Assembly (NCBI RefSeq): GCF_000337695.1
Contig: NZ_AOIA01000034.1
Span: 124,001-188,000, forward strand
Direction: 5' to 3'
DNA length: 64,000 nt
Source of the DNA: Natronococcus jeotgali DSM 18795
GTDB taxonomy: Archaea > Halobacteriota > Halobacteria > Halobacteriales > Natrialbaceae
A program made the position numbers and the translations under genes. Under the pieces are notes generated by a model that saw only the letters and a program-made list of their open reading frames with translations, was not told the origin of the DNA and made no database searches. How positions within the stretch are numbered: position 1 is the first letter of the stretch; each line of letters opens with the position of its first letter. This document shows, one piece after another, positions 45,121 through 54,359 of this stretch.

Positions 45121-45145
45121 GTCGCCGTCCGCTTTTCCCGTTCTC

Positions 45146-46318
45146 TCACGCGCTGGCGTCGACGGTCGGCGCCTCCGGCGTTCCCGTCCAGAGCCACGTC
45201 ACCGCGATCGTCGACGAGAGCAACACTGCGAAGCCGATCACGAGCCAGATCGCTCGGCTCAGTCCGTACGCCTCGGCGAGGACGCCGACGACGGCCGGCG
45301 AGACCGCGATCCCGACGTACGTTGCCCCGGTCGTGAGGGCGTTGATCGGGCCACTGTACTCGGGAGCCGCCTCGACCGCGTAGGCCGACAGCGCGGGGAA
45401 GCAACTCGAGAGCCCGGCCCCGGCGACGAAGACGGCCGCGAAGAGGACGGGACCGGTGATCCCGGAGAACGCGATCGCGAAGGCCGGGATCGCCGGAACG
45501 GTCGCGACCAGCATGAGCAGGAGGTAGGGAACCCGATCCACGAGCAGCGTGTAGCCCGTGCGGGCGGGGATGTACGCGAGCAGGTACGTCGACAGGAGCA
45601 GGCTGGCCGTCCCCGTTCCGTAGAACCCCTCGGCGTAGTAGACGAGCCACGTGAAGACGATCCCCTCGACGGCGCCGGTAAACAGGATGCCGACTGTGGC
45701 GCCGACGACGGCGGGTCGGCCGAGCAGTTCGCGAAGCGCACCGACCGAGATCGACCGCTCGGCCTCCATCGAGGGAAGTTCGGTCCGGGCGGCGACGACC
45801 GCGACCGGAACGAAGAGTCCCGCGAGGACGAGGAAGACGACCCGCCAGTCCGCGACCGCGAGGACGCCGGTGACCAGCTGCGGCCCGAGCACGGCCCCGA
45901 CGGCCCAGGCGAGCGCGTACGCGATGTAGACTCGCCCGCGACGAGCCGAGTGGATGTGACTCAGAGCTGCTCGGTCGACGCCGCGAAACACGCCCGCGGC
46001 GCCGCCCTGAGCCAGCAACGCGAGCAGGAAGACGGCGTAGACGGGCGCGGCCGCCATCGCGACCAGCGCACAGATCACGCCCGCGGCGCCCGCGAACAGC
46101 GCCCACCGCATCCGGAGCCGTCCCGCGAGCAGCCCCGTCGCGACGGCGGCGACGGCGAAGCCCGCGGTTCCGGCCGGCGCCACCAGCCCGAGTTCGGCCT
46201 CCGAGACCGCGAACGTCGCCTCGAGACTCGAGAGGATCGGCCCCCTCGCCTGTAACGCCATCGCGTCCCCGAAGACGAACAGGAAGATGGCGACCGTCCA
46301 AACCGTCGTTCGCTTCAT
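45146..46318 (-). CDS. Major facilitator superfamily transporter
   Basis: The 390-residue MFS protein has about 12 spans. The start MKRTTVWTVAIFLFVFGDAMALQARGPILSSLEATF and the loop ARRGRVYIAYALAWAVGAVLGPQL fit the family; a loop like the motif A remnant is GLLAGRLRMRWALF. It is divergent from eutB over a 139-base spacer and convergent with AOR. It may move ethanolamine or a breakdown product, but MFS sequence alone does not show this. The ATG at 46318 gives a full-length protein; upstream open codons are Ser/Arg-rich and not membrane-like. Confidence 0.82.
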   Translation of the reverse strand: MKRTTVWTVAIFLFVFGDAMALQARGPILSSLEATFAVSEAELGLVAPAGTAGFAVAAVATGLLAGRLRMRWALFAGAAGVICALVAMAAAPVYAVFLLALLAQGGAAGVFRGVDRAALSHIHSARRGRVYIAYALAWAVGAVLGPQLVTGVLAVADWRVVFLVLAGLFVPVAVVAARTELPSMEAERSISVGALRELLGRPAVVGATVGILFTGAVEGIVFTWLVYYAEGFYGTGTASLLLSTYLLAYIPARTGYTLLVDRVPYLLLMLVATVPAIPAFAIAFSGITGPVLFAAVFVAGAGLSSCFPALSAYAVEAAPEYSGPINALTTGATYVGIAVSPAVVGVLAEAYGLSRAIWLVIGFAVLLSSTIAVTWLWTGTPEAPTVDASA

Positions 46319-46457
46319 ACCGGTGGTGTCGGTTCGTCGAAGAAAACCGTGGCTATCGTCGGGCGTCGAACGCGCCGTCGCTTTCATTCCAGCAACCGTG
46401 GTTTGGTAACATTTGACGAACGGTGAAGGTTCTCCCCGCCCTACCGTCGGACGGGAG

Positions 46458-47819
46458 ATGGCAATCAAAACCACGACGCCCGACGCGGGGGATCGCTTCG
46501 ACTCCGTCGTCGAGGTACTGGCCAAGGCGAACGAGCCCAAAACCGGCGACGAACTGGCCGGAGTCGCAGCCGACTCGGACGCCGAGCGAGTCGCCGCCAA
46601 GCGGGCGCTGGCGGGGATGCGACTCGAGACGCTGCGGGAGAATCCCGCCGTCCCCGCCGACGAGGACGAGGTGACGCGGGTCATCCAGGAGGCGGTCCGA
46701 GAGCCGATCTACGACGAAATCCGCGAGTGGACCGTCGCTGACCTGCGGGAGTACCTCGTCGCCACCGACACGGGCGAGCGAGAGATCGCGGCGATCCGAC
46801 CGGGGCTCACAAGCGAGATGATCGCCGCGGTGACGAAGCTCATGTCGAACCTCGACCTGGCGCTTGTCACCTCGCGGATGGAAGTGCCCGCGCGCTGTAA
46901 CACGACGGTCGGCGAGCGGGGAACCCTCTCCTTTCGACTCCAGCCCAACGACCCCGCCGACGACGTCGCGAATATCGTCGACGCGACCCGGGAGGGACTG
47001 TCCTACGGCGTCGGCGACGCCGTGATCGGCGTCAACCCGGTCCAGGACGGCGTCGAGACGACGACGCGGATCCTCGAGGCGACCCACGGGTTCATCGAGG
47101 AGTGGGACGTGCCGACCCAGAACTGCTGTCTCGCCCACGTCACCACCCAGATGGACGCCATCCGCGAGGGCGCCCCCGCGGATCTCGTCTTCCAGAGCCT
47201 CGCCGGCACGGAGGCCGGCAACGACGAGTTCGGCGTCGACGTTGCCCTCCTCGACGAGGCCCACGAGCTCGCGCGGCGTCGGTGTACGTCCTCTGGGCCG
47301 AACGTGCTGTACTTCGAGACGGGCCAGGGCGCCGAGCTGTCGGGCGACGCCCACGAGGGCGTCGACCAGCTCACCCTCGAGGCCCGCTGCTACGGGCTCG
47401 CGAAGCGGTACGACCCCTTCCTCGTGAACACCGTCGTCGGCTTCATCGGTCCGGAGTACCTCTACGACGGGCGACAGGTGATCCGCGCCGGCCTCGAGGA
47501 CGTGTTCATGGGCCAGCTCCACGGGATCCCGATGGGGATCGACGCCTGTTACACGAACCACATGCAGGCCGACCAGAACGACATCGAGAACCTCGCCGTG
47601 TTGCTCGCGGCGGCGGGAGCGAACTACTTCATCACGGTTCCGATGGGCGACGACGTCATGCTGAACTACCAGTCCAACAGCTACCACGACGCCCCCGCCC
47701 TCCGGGAACTGTTCGACCGCGACCCGGCGCCCGCCTTCCGCGAGTGGCTCGAGGAGATGGACCTCTGGCGGGACGGCCGGCTCACCGACCGCGCGGGCGA
47801 TCCGACGATCTTCACGTAA
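46458..47819 (+). CDS. eutB: Ethanolamine ammonia-lyase large subunit
   Basis: The 453-residue EutB, the same length as the Escherichia coli subunit, is the catalytic chain that with coenzyme B12 converts ethanolamine to acetaldehyde and ammonia. The signature FETGQGAELSGDAHEGVDQLTLEARCYGLAKRYDPFLVNTVVGFIGPEYLYDG is unmistakable, as are TNHMQADQNDIENL and GDDVMLNYQSNSYHD. An N-terminal helical part (EVLAKANEPKTGDELAGVAA) precedes the TIM barrel. The ATG at 46458 gives MAIKTTTPDAG. It overlaps no gene; eutC starts 2 bases after its stop. Cobalamin dependence is known for the family. Confidence 0.97.
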   Translation: MAIKTTTPDAGDRFDSVVEVLAKANEPKTGDELAGVAADSDAERVAAKRALAGMRLETLRENPAVPADEDEVTRVIQEAVREPIYDEIREWTVADLREYLVATDTGEREIAAIRPGLTSEMIAAVTKLMSNLDLALVTSRMEVPARCNTTVGERGTLSFRLQPNDPADDVANIVDATREGLSYGVGDAVIGVNPVQDGVETTTRILEATHGFIEEWDVPTQNCCLAHVTTQMDAIREGAPADLVFQSLAGTEAGNDEFGVDVALLDEAHELARRRCTSSGPNVLYFETGQGAELSGDAHEGVDQLTLEARCYGLAKRYDPFLVNTVVGFIGPEYLYDGRQVIRAGLEDVFMGQLHGIPMGIDACYTNHMQADQNDIENLAVLLAAAGANYFITVPMGDDVMLNYQSNSYHDAPALRELFDRDPAPAFREWLEEMDLWRDGRLTDRAGDPTIFT

Positions 47820-47821
47820 TC

Positions 47822-48637
47822 ATGGCATCCGACTCTGGCGCCGACGCCGACGGACCCGAACCGACCGCCGACCGCGACGCGGAATCCGACGTCGAGACCG
47901 ACCGTGCGATCGCGGACGAGGAGGCGCTCCGGCGAATCGCCGACCGAACGCCGACCCGCCTCGGCGTCGGTCGCGCCGGCCCGCGACCGGCCACCGACTC
48001 GCTGCTGGCGTTCCGGGCCGACCACGCGGTCGCCCGCGACGCGGTCCGCTCCCGGGTAGGAGACGAGCTGCTCGCGGACCTCGACCTCGTCGCCCTCCGG
48101 ACGAAAGTCGACGACGCGGACCAGTACCTCGCACGACCGGATCTCGGCCGGGAGCTCGACGCGGCGAGCCGCGAGCGACTCCTCGAGAAGTGCGACCTCG
48201 AACCTGCGGTCCAGCTGGTCGTCAGCGACGGGCTCTCCTCGACGGCCGTCGAGGCGAACGTCCCGGAGCTACTGCCGATCCTCCGGGACGGGCTCGCCGA
48301 GCGCGGGATCTCGGTCGGCACGCCCGTCTTCGTCGAGTTCGGCCGCGTCGACGTGATGGACGCGATCGGCGAGGAGCTCGGGGCCGACTGCTGTGTGATC
48401 CTCATCGGCGAGCGCCCCGGGCTCGGCAGCGCCGAGAGCCTGAGCGCGTACCTCGTCTACGGCCCGGAGCGCGGGACGGCGACCTCGAGGAAGTCGGTCG
48501 TCTCGAACGTCCACGACGGCGGGCTTCCCCCGGTCGAAGCCGGCGCCGAGCTCGTCGACCTGATCGCCGAAACCCTCGCGGCCGAGGCCAGCGGGATCGA
48601 CCTCCGCGAGGACGACCGCGCGTTCAGGGAGTCCTGA
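47822..48637 (+). CDS. eutC: Ethanolamine ammonia-lyase small subunit
   Basis: The 271-residue EutC supports binding of adenosylcobalamin by EutB. The core runs from LRRIADRTPTRLGVGRAGPRPATDSLLAFRADHAVARDAV through LQLVVSDGLSSTAVEANVPELLPIL and ends with the cobalamin-contact region (ADCCVILIGERPGLGSAESLSAYLVYGP, then KSVVSNVHDGGLPPVEAG). An acidic N-terminal extension of about 40 residues is extra relative to bacterial EutC and fits halophilic adaptation. It is cotranscribed with eutB (2-base gap) and eutA (6-base gap). Confidence 0.96.
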   Translation: MASDSGADADGPEPTADRDAESDVETDRAIADEEALRRIADRTPTRLGVGRAGPRPATDSLLAFRADHAVARDAVRSRVGDELLADLDLVALRTKVDDADQYLARPDLGRELDAASRERLLEKCDLEPAVQLVVSDGLSSTAVEANVPELLPILRDGLAERGISVGTPVFVEFGRVDVMDAIGEELGADCCVILIGERPGLGSAESLSAYLVYGPERGTATSRKSVVSNVHDGGLPPVEAGAELVDLIAETLAAEASGIDLREDDRAFRES

Positions 48638-48643
48638 TCGGCC

Positions 48644-50095
48644 GTGACCGACCGCTCGGAACGGCTGACCAGCGTCGGGATCGACGTCGGGACGACGACG
48701 ACCCATACGGTCGTCAGCCGCCTGCGAGTCGAGACGCCGCCCGGCGGCGTCGCGAGCCCCGAGATCGCCGACCGCGAGATCGCCTTTCGGGGACCGGTCC
48801 GCGAGACGCCGCTGCTCGATCCCGAGACGATCGACGTGGAGGCGGTCGCCGCGCACGTCGCGACCGACCTCGAGGCGGCGGGCGTCGATCCCGCCGCCGT
48901 CGACACCGGCGCGGTGATCGTCACGGGCGAGACCGCCCGCCGGGAGAACGCCGAACCGCTCGTCCACCGGATCGCGGCCGACGCGGGGCGGTTCGTCGCG
49001 GCGACGGCCGGCGCCGAACTCGAGGCCGTCCTCGCCGGCCGCGGTTCCGGCGCCGCGACCCGCGCCGCCGAGCGAGGCGAAACCGTCGCCAACGTCGACG
49101 TCGGCGGCGGGACGACCAACGCCGCGATCTTCGAGGGGCGATCGGGCGACGGGCGCGGGCGAGGCGGGGAGCTGGTCGGAGAGACGCGCTGTCTCGACGT
49201 CGGCGGCCGACTCGTCCGGTTCGACGGGCACGGACGCGTCGAGTCGATCTCGCCGCCCGCGTGGCTGCTCGCGGACGCGCTCGAGCTTCCACTCGAGGTC
49301 GGCGACGAACCCGACGACGAACTGCTCGCCGCGCTCGCTGCGGCGATGGCCGACCGAGTCGTCGACCTGCTCGAGGGGCCGCCGTTCGACGCCCTCACGC
49401 GCGAGCTGGCGATCGGCGAGCTCCCGTCCGAGCCCGTTTCCCTCGACGGCGTCGTCTTCAGCGGCGGCGTCGGGCGTCTCGTCGGTTCGCCGCCGTCCGA
49501 GCCGTTCGCCTACGGGGATCTCGGCGGGCCGCTCGCGGCCGCGCTCCGCGATCACGAGCGGGTCCGGGCCTGGTCCGTCCGCGAGCCCCACGAGGACCTG
49601 CGAGCGACCGTCGTCGGTGCCGGCACCGAGTCGACGACGCTCAGCGGGCGAACGATCTCGATCGAGCCCGACCTGTTCCCGATCCGGAACGTCCCGGTCG
49701 CCGACGCCGGCGACCTCGCGGGCCGCGAGGAACGGGCCCTCCGCGAACCGCTCGAGTCGGCGGTCGCGCGGCTCCGGGAACTCCACGACCTCGCCGACCT
49801 CGACGCCGTCGCCCTCGCGATCGCCGACGTCGGCCCGCTCGAGTACGACCGTCTGGGCGTGCTCGCAGACGCTCTCACGGGGGCCGTCGATCCGCTCCCG
49901 CCGTCGCTTCCGGTCGTCGTCGTGACCCGACAGAACTGCGCGAAGGCGCTGGGACAGCTCCTCCGTCGACGAACCGATCGGCCCCTGGCCGTTCTCGACG
50001 AGCTCCGTCCCCGCGGAGGCGACTACCTCGACGTCGGCGCGCCGATCGCGGGCCACCGGAGCGTTCCCGTCGTCGTCAAGACGCTGGCGTTCTGA
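48644..50095 (+). CDS. eutA: Ethanolamine ammonia-lyase reactivase
   Basis: The 483-residue EutA is a chaperone-like ATPase of the actin/Hsp70 fold that replaces damaged cobalamin in EutBC. N-terminal phosphate loop TSVGIDVGTTTTHTVVSRL, second phosphate loop VANVDVGGGTTNAAIF and late FSGGVGRLVG are present. Later the segment ETSTTLSGRTISI-like sequence ESTTLSGRTISIEP and the C-terminal GGDYLDVGAPI are family-typical. The start is GTG at 48644, as no ATG fits the conserved opening. Having eutA with eutBC implies that the enzyme is used actively and repaired. Confidence 0.95.
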   Translation: MTDRSERLTSVGIDVGTTTTHTVVSRLRVETPPGGVASPEIADREIAFRGPVRETPLLDPETIDVEAVAAHVATDLEAAGVDPAAVDTGAVIVTGETARRENAEPLVHRIAADAGRFVAATAGAELEAVLAGRGSGAATRAAERGETVANVDVGGGTTNAAIFEGRSGDGRGRGGELVGETRCLDVGGRLVRFDGHGRVESISPPAWLLADALELPLEVGDEPDDELLAALAAAMADRVVDLLEGPPFDALTRELAIGELPSEPVSLDGVVFSGGVGRLVGSPPSEPFAYGDLGGPLAAALRDHERVRAWSVREPHEDLRATVVGAGTESTTLSGRTISIEPDLFPIRNVPVADAGDLAGREERALREPLESAVARLRELHDLADLDAVALAIADVGPLEYDRLGVLADALTGAVDPLPPSLPVVVVTRQNCAKALGQLLRRRTDRPLAVLDELRPRGGDYLDVGAPIAGHRSVPVVVKTLAF

Positions 50096-50105
50096 CTGCG
50101 GTCGG

Positions 50106-50444
50106 CTACCGCTCGCCCTTGGAGCCCGACCCGTTCGGCTCCTCGAGATCGTCCGGCCCCGTCCGATCGTCCCCCCGCGAGGGAAGCGGCGCGTCGTCGG
50201 CTCTCGAGGGATGAATGTTGAAGTTGTTTCCCTTGTAGGGGTCGCTCTCGGGATCGTAGTCGCGCTCACTGCGCTCGAACAGGTAGATGAAAAAGCCGAA
50301 GATTGGGACCGCGAACGCGATCGCGGCCCACTTTCGGGCCGGCTCGAGCCCGACCCGACCCGCGTCGTAGTAGACGAACGCGGTGATCCCCAGGTGCCAG
50401 GCGAGCGGGATGCCGACGATCGCCGCCAGCAGGATGGTGCTCAT
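50106..50444 (-). CDS. Conserved haloarchaeal membrane protein
   Basis: The 112-residue protein has two predicted spans (TILLAAIVGIPLAWHLGITAFVYYDAGR and KWAAIAFAVPIFGFFIYLFER), followed by a charged tail (RSERDYDPESDPYKGNNFNIHPSRADD) that should lie in the cytoplasm. The first part resembles the phospholipase-D-nuclease N-terminal type of small membrane proteins, but no named function is known to me. It is convergent with eutA. Confidence 0.65.
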   Translation of the reverse strand: MSTILLAAIVGIPLAWHLGITAFVYYDAGRVGLEPARKWAAIAFAVPIFGFFIYLFERSERDYDPESDPYKGNNFNIHPSRADDAPLPSRGDDRTGPDDLEEPNGSGSKGER

Positions 50445-50492
50445 ACGCCGCCTACGGCTCGGAGCTACTAAATCGCGGGCCCGGAGCTCGTC

Positions 50493-50525
50493 TCAGTCGA
50501 CCTCGAACTCGATCGCCGCACCCTG
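50493..50525 (-). pseudogene. Duplicated 3' tail of a thiolase gene
   Basis: On the minus strand these bases encode [10 protein letters not shown] and a stop, matching the last codons of the intact thiolase at 50606-50638 with three differences in 32 bases. Nothing else of a second thiolase remains. It is read as a scar of a duplicated or recombined paralogue. Confidence 0.55.
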
Positions 50526-50529
50526 ACGC

Positions 50530-50605
50530 GACCACCTTTTGTCTCGGGCGCTCGCTGTGCGAGCGCCCTCGCAAAATCTGGACCAAAAGGCCCAGACTGA
50601 TCGGC
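50530..50605. repeat. Nested inverted repeats between the two thiolase tails
   Basis: A perfect hairpin of GGGCGCTCGC and GCGAGCGCCC with a 3-base loop (about 50547-50569) lies inside outer arms CCTTTTG and CAAAAGG. The structure could terminate transcription of the thiolase gene. Confidence 0.5.
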
Positions 50606-51742
50606 TTAGTTGACCTCGAACTCGATCGCCGCGCCCTGGCCGAAGCCGACACACAGCGTCGCCAGGCCTCGCCCGCCGCCGCGCTTCCGGAGTTCGTGAA
50701 TCAGCGTGACGGGCAGGCGCGCGCCGGAGGCCCCGAGCGGGTGGCCCAGCGCGATGGCGCCGCCGTTGACGTTGAACGTCTCGGGGTCGATCCCGAGCTC
50801 GTCGCGGGAGTAGATCGACTGGCTGGCGAAGGCCTCGTTAAGTTCGACCAGATCGTAGTCCCCGATCTCGCGGCCGTTGCGCTCGAGCAGGCCCTCCGTC
50901 GCGGGAACGGGTCCGATCCCCATCACCGTGGGATCGACGCCCGCGACGTTGTTCGTGCCGACCTCGGCGAGAATCTCGAGGTCGTGCTCCGCGGCGAAGG
51001 CCTCGCTCGTGATCAGCAGGGCGGAGGCGCCGTCGGAGATCTGGGAGGCGTTGCCCGGCGTGACGGTGCCGTCGGATTTGAACACCGTGGGGAGTTCGGC
51101 GAGCTTTTCGGCGGTCGTACCCGGCCGGATGCCCTCGTCCTCGTCGACGGTGCCGTCGTCAGTTTCGATCGGGACGATCTCGTCGTCGAAGCGACCCTCC
51201 TCGGTCGCCTCGGTCGCGCGCTGCTGGCTCCGGGCGGCGTACTCGTCTTGCTCCTCGCGGCTGACGCCGTACTCCTCGGCGACCTTCTCGGCGGTCATCC
51301 CCATCTGGAGCTCGCCGATGTTGTACAGCTCGGCCATCCGCGGGTGGACGTTGTGGGTGTTCTCGCCCATCGCCACCCGGGACATGTTCTCGACGCCGCC
51401 GGCGATGACGGCGTCGCGGTTGCCCGCGGCGATCGCGTCCGAGGCCGAGATCACCGCCTGCATCGAGGACGCACACCAGCGGTTGATCGTCGTCGCGGGG
51501 ACGCCCTCGCCCAGCTCGGACAGCAGCGCGATCACGCGGGCCAGGTTGTTGCCCTGCTCGCCGCGTTGCTGGGCACAGCCCCACATCAGGTCGTCGACCT
51601 CCGCGCCCGAGAGGCCGGTTTCGGCGAGGATTTCGTCGATCAACGGGATCGAGAGGTCCTCGCTGCGCACGTCCGCGAAGACGCCGTCCTCCTTCCCTTG
51701 CGGGGTTCGTACCGCCTCGACGACGACCGGTGTCTGTGACAT
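50606..51742 (-). CDS. Thiolase (acetyl-CoA acetyltransferase)
   Basis: The 378-residue thiolase acts in beta-oxidation or in acetoacetyl-CoA formation. The nucleophilic Cys is in [36 protein letters not shown]. The second site His is in [28 protein letters not shown] and the last Cys in [18 protein letters not shown]. The start [16 protein letters not shown] is conserved. No partner acyl-CoA gene is adjacent. A second thiolase tail lies just downstream. Confidence 0.95.
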   Translation of the reverse strand: MSQTPVVVEAVRTPQGKEDGVFADVRSEDLSIPLIDEILAETGLSGAEVDDLMWGCAQQRGEQGNNLARVIALLSELGEGVPATTINRWCASSMQAVISASDAIAAGNRDAVIAGGVENMSRVAMGENTHNVHPRMAELYNIGELQMGMTAEKVAEEYGVSREEQDEYAARSQQRATEATEEGRFDDEIVPIETDDGTVDEDEGIRPGTTAEKLAELPTVFKSDGTVTPGNASQISDGASALLITSEAFAAEHDLEILAEVGTNNVAGVDPTVMGIGPVPATEGLLERNGREIGDYDLVELNEAFASQSIYSRDELGIDPETFNVNGGAIALGHPLGASGARLPVTLIHELRKRGGGRGLATLCVGFGQGAAIEFEVN

Positions 51743-51858
51743 ACCGTATCGGACATTCCTCACGAACTTAAATTCGATAGAACTCCCGAGGATGCGAGCG
51801 GAGTTTACGCCAGTACTCGAGAACAACGCTTATCCCGAGTAGCTGGCAATACGCGGCC

Positions 51859-52524
51859 ATGAACGACGACGGCGCGGACGCCGGGTTCGAGGCCCGGGAC
51901 GCTCGGACCGACGAATCCGACGGCGACGAGCGGGACTCGATCGACGCCGGCGGCACAGCAGACGCCGACGATTCCGGCGACGACCCGATGCCGAACGTCC
52001 CGGATCCCGAACCCGAGGAGTCGGACGTGCCCGACGACGTCCGGAAGTACGCCCGGTTCAAGAAGATGGACGGCGCCCAGTACGAGCGGGTCAACGAGTT
52101 CCTGCGGGACCGAACGTACATCACGGCCCGCGAGTGGGCTATCGCCCGGCTCTGTTCGGACTTCCGAACCGAGACCGGGGTCGAGATGACCAAGATCGGC
52201 GAGAACCTCCCCGAACTGGTCCCGTTCATGACCGACACCTACACGCCCCAGGCGGTCAACCAGGCCCGCGCGTCCTTCGAGGAGAAGGTCCGGATGGCGG
52301 GCGCGACCTTCCTCTACGGCGCGATGTGTGACTTCTTCACCGCCGAGGAACTCGACGACGTGATGTACGAGTCCACGGAGGTCGCGAAGTTCCTGCTCGA
52401 GGTCGAGGGCGTCGACCTGGCCGTCGAGGAGGAACTCGAGGCCGAGGAGCGGATCTCGACGGTGATGCGGGAGGTTCGGGAGGCGAGCGAGGAGCTCCGG
52501 GAGCGGGAGACCGACGCGGAGTAA
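51859..52524 (+). CDS. DUF5806 family protein
   Basis: The 221-residue haloarchaeal protein has an acidic disordered N-terminus (about 60 residues with DESDGDERDSIDAGG) and a helical core (RKYARFKKMDGAQYERVNEFLRDRTYITAREWAIARLCSDFRTETGVEMTKIGENLPELVPFM). A coiled C-terminal helix follows (VREASEELRERETD). The core matches what I recognise as DUF5806. Function is unknown; it lacks membrane spans and catalytic motifs. It is divergent from the thiolase gene. Confidence 0.75.
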   Translation: MNDDGADAGFEARDARTDESDGDERDSIDAGGTADADDSGDDPMPNVPDPEPEESDVPDDVRKYARFKKMDGAQYERVNEFLRDRTYITAREWAIARLCSDFRTETGVEMTKIGENLPELVPFMTDTYTPQAVNQARASFEEKVRMAGATFLYGAMCDFFTAEELDDVMYESTEVAKFLLEVEGVDLAVEEELEAEERISTVMREVREASEELRERETDAE

Positions 52525-52525
52525 C

Positions 52526-53026
52526 TCAGTCGACGTCCCAGGCCCGACGGTCCCGTTCCTCGAGGAACAGCGACGGATCGCCGTGGGAGAAGACGATCCA
52601 TTCGGCGGCGTCCGCGGGACGGACGTGGACCTGGAGGTCCGACTCGCGCAGCGCGCGCTCGAAGACGTCGCGGGCCTCCGGGAAGGCGTACGCGACGGGA
52701 ACGACGACCGCGGTTTCGCTTCGCTCGTCGCGCTCGACGATCAGCGCGAACCGCCGATCGCCGCCCTCGGACGGCCGGTAGTACACCTCCGCGTCCCCGA
52801 ACGCCACCGCCTCGTCGGCGACGATGTCCTCGAGGCGGCCGTACGCCGACTCCGCGATCGTAACGTCGAGTCCCGACCGATCCCCGCGCTCGACCGGGGT
52901 CACGTCGATCGGCTCGAGGACGAGCACCTCCCAGCCGCGCTCGCGGTACTCCGCGGCGACCTCGCCTGCGTCGTCGATCAACTCCTCCCACTCGGGGGTC
53001 GTCGTCGGGTTCGGTTCGTCGCTCAT
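52526..53026 (-). CDS. Conserved haloarchaeal hypothetical protein (DUF7529-like)
   Basis: The 166-residue acidic protein begins MSDEPNPTTTPEWEELIDDAGEVAAEYRERGWEVLVLEPIDVTPVE. It shows alternating strands and helices (GDRRFALIVERDERSETAVVVPVAYAFPEARDVFERAL) and ends with WIVFSHGDPSLFLEERDRRAWDV. It resembles a haloarchaeal family that I think is DUF7529, but the assignment is tentative. It is convergent with the DUF5806 gene, one base apart. The ATG at 53026 is chosen because the upstream extension is Ser/Arg-rich. Confidence 0.65.
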   Translation of the reverse strand: MSDEPNPTTTPEWEELIDDAGEVAAEYRERGWEVLVLEPIDVTPVERGDRSGLDVTIAESAYGRLEDIVADEAVAFGDAEVYYRPSEGGDRRFALIVERDERSETAVVVPVAYAFPEARDVFERALRESDLQVHVRPADAAEWIVFSHGDPSLFLEERDRRAWDVD

Positions 53027-53339
53027 CGGACTCCCTCCACGAGTCGCGCCATACTGGAGATCCCCACCGCCGACCGAGAAAAACGTTGCTGCGACCCTCC
53101 GGACCCCCTGGGCTGGCGTCAGTTTCGTCGAGAGAAACGGTCCGTGCGATCGAGTATCGGCCGATTTCGGCGCGCGCGAATCCGCGAAAACTACGGCCCG
53201 ACGCTGCGCTGACGGCGTCCTCGACGCGGCCGTCTCGGCGGGGGTCGCCTCCCGATCGTTCTCGAGACGAGACGGCGCGACAGGCGGTCCGTACTCTCTC
53301 GAGCTGACCGGTAATCGGAACGATACTTTGACGGGTGAT
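53027..53339. other. Gene-free spacer
   Basis: These 313 bases show no gene or RNA. They should hold divergent promoters for the flanking genes; ACGATACTTTG near 53320 is a possible TATA region for the exported lyase-like gene. Confidence 0.4.
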
Positions 53340-54335
53340 ATGTCAGCTGTAGACGAGATGACGACGAACGATTCGGATACAGGCGATTCCGCGGGCAAAC
53401 GACGCGACGAACGCGATACCATCGACGGGACGGGCGGCTCCCGAATCTCCCGCCGGCGAACGCTCCGCGCCGGGGCGCTGGGCGCCGGGGGACTGTTCGG
53501 GCTCGCGGGCGTCGGCGTCGACCGCGCCGCGGCGGCCTGTAGCGAACCCGAGGAGGTACTGCACCTCGACTACGATGCGGTCGACGACTGGACCGATCTC
53601 TACCGGGTGTCGAACGGCGACCCCGAGAACCTCACCCTCGTCGCCAGCCCGACGGCCTCCGGCGATCGGGCCCTGCAGCTGCGGATCAGGGAGGGCGACA
53701 ACTGGGGCGTGAGCACCCACTACGACTTCGAGAGTGGGCTGCTCGAACTCAACGGTCGCGTCGACTTCGCGCTCGACACCGGGTGGTCGATGTCGGGGCG
53801 ACGGCTGGCGAACTGCCGGCTCTGGAACTGCGCGATCGCCAGCGGAACCGGAAGCGCGGGCGGGGGCACGCCCGACGGCACCAACGGCTGGAGCAACCGA
53901 ATGTACATCACCACTCGAGGCACCGACCCCGAGGGGCCGTATCACCTCCTCTCGAACACGTACCACATGGGCGAGGGCCAGGGCGCGTACGGCGACCAGG
54001 ATTACATCGTCGACGGCGAACCGACTGCGCTCGCGACCCCCGGGATCGTCCCGGGCCGGTGGTACGAGTTCGAGTACTACGTCCGCGTGAACACGGTCAG
54101 CGGGGGCACGCCGAACGCCGACGGCGTCGTCCGCTACTGGCTCGACGGCGACCCGATCTACGAGCGCGAGAACTTCCAGTTCACGACCGACCGGGAGGAC
54201 AACGCGATCGAAACGACGGGCCCCGTCGGCCACTACGGCGGCCGCTACACGCCCCCGAAGAACCTCTACGCCTACTACGACAACCACTCGATCGCGCTCG
54301 AGGGGGCGTTCGACCCCGACGCCTGCGAGCCCTAG
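53340..54335 (+). CDS. Tat-exported polysaccharide-lyase-like jelly-roll protein
   Basis: The 331-residue exported protein has a Tat signal (RISRRRTLRAGALGAGGLFGLAGVGVDRAAA) following an unusually long acidic pre-region of about 37 residues. The mature part resembles the concanavalin-like fold of family 14/20 polysaccharide lyases: GDRALQLRIREGDNWGVSTHYDF, then PGRWYEFEYYVRVNTVSG and GVVRYWLDGDPIYERENFQF, ending NLYAYYDNHSIAL. This group binds acidic polysaccharides; catalysis is not proved. An in-frame ATG at 53358 is an alternative start. Confidence 0.75.
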   Translation: MSAVDEMTTNDSDTGDSAGKRRDERDTIDGTGGSRISRRRTLRAGALGAGGLFGLAGVGVDRAAAACSEPEEVLHLDYDAVDDWTDLYRVSNGDPENLTLVASPTASGDRALQLRIREGDNWGVSTHYDFESGLLELNGRVDFALDTGWSMSGRRLANCRLWNCAIASGTGSAGGGTPDGTNGWSNRMYITTRGTDPEGPYHLLSNTYHMGEGQGAYGDQDYIVDGEPTALATPGIVPGRWYEFEYYVRVNTVSGGTPNADGVVRYWLDGDPIYERENFQFTTDREDNAIETTGPVGHYGGRYTPPKNLYAYYDNHSIALEGAFDPDACEP

Positions 54336-54359
54336 ACGAGCCGCGGCCCCGGGGCGCGA

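Noticed and set aside
45146-46684. MFS gene starting near 46684
   Set aside because: The extra 122 codons are Ser/Arg-rich, cover the divergent eutB promoter and the eutB start, and add no membrane span.
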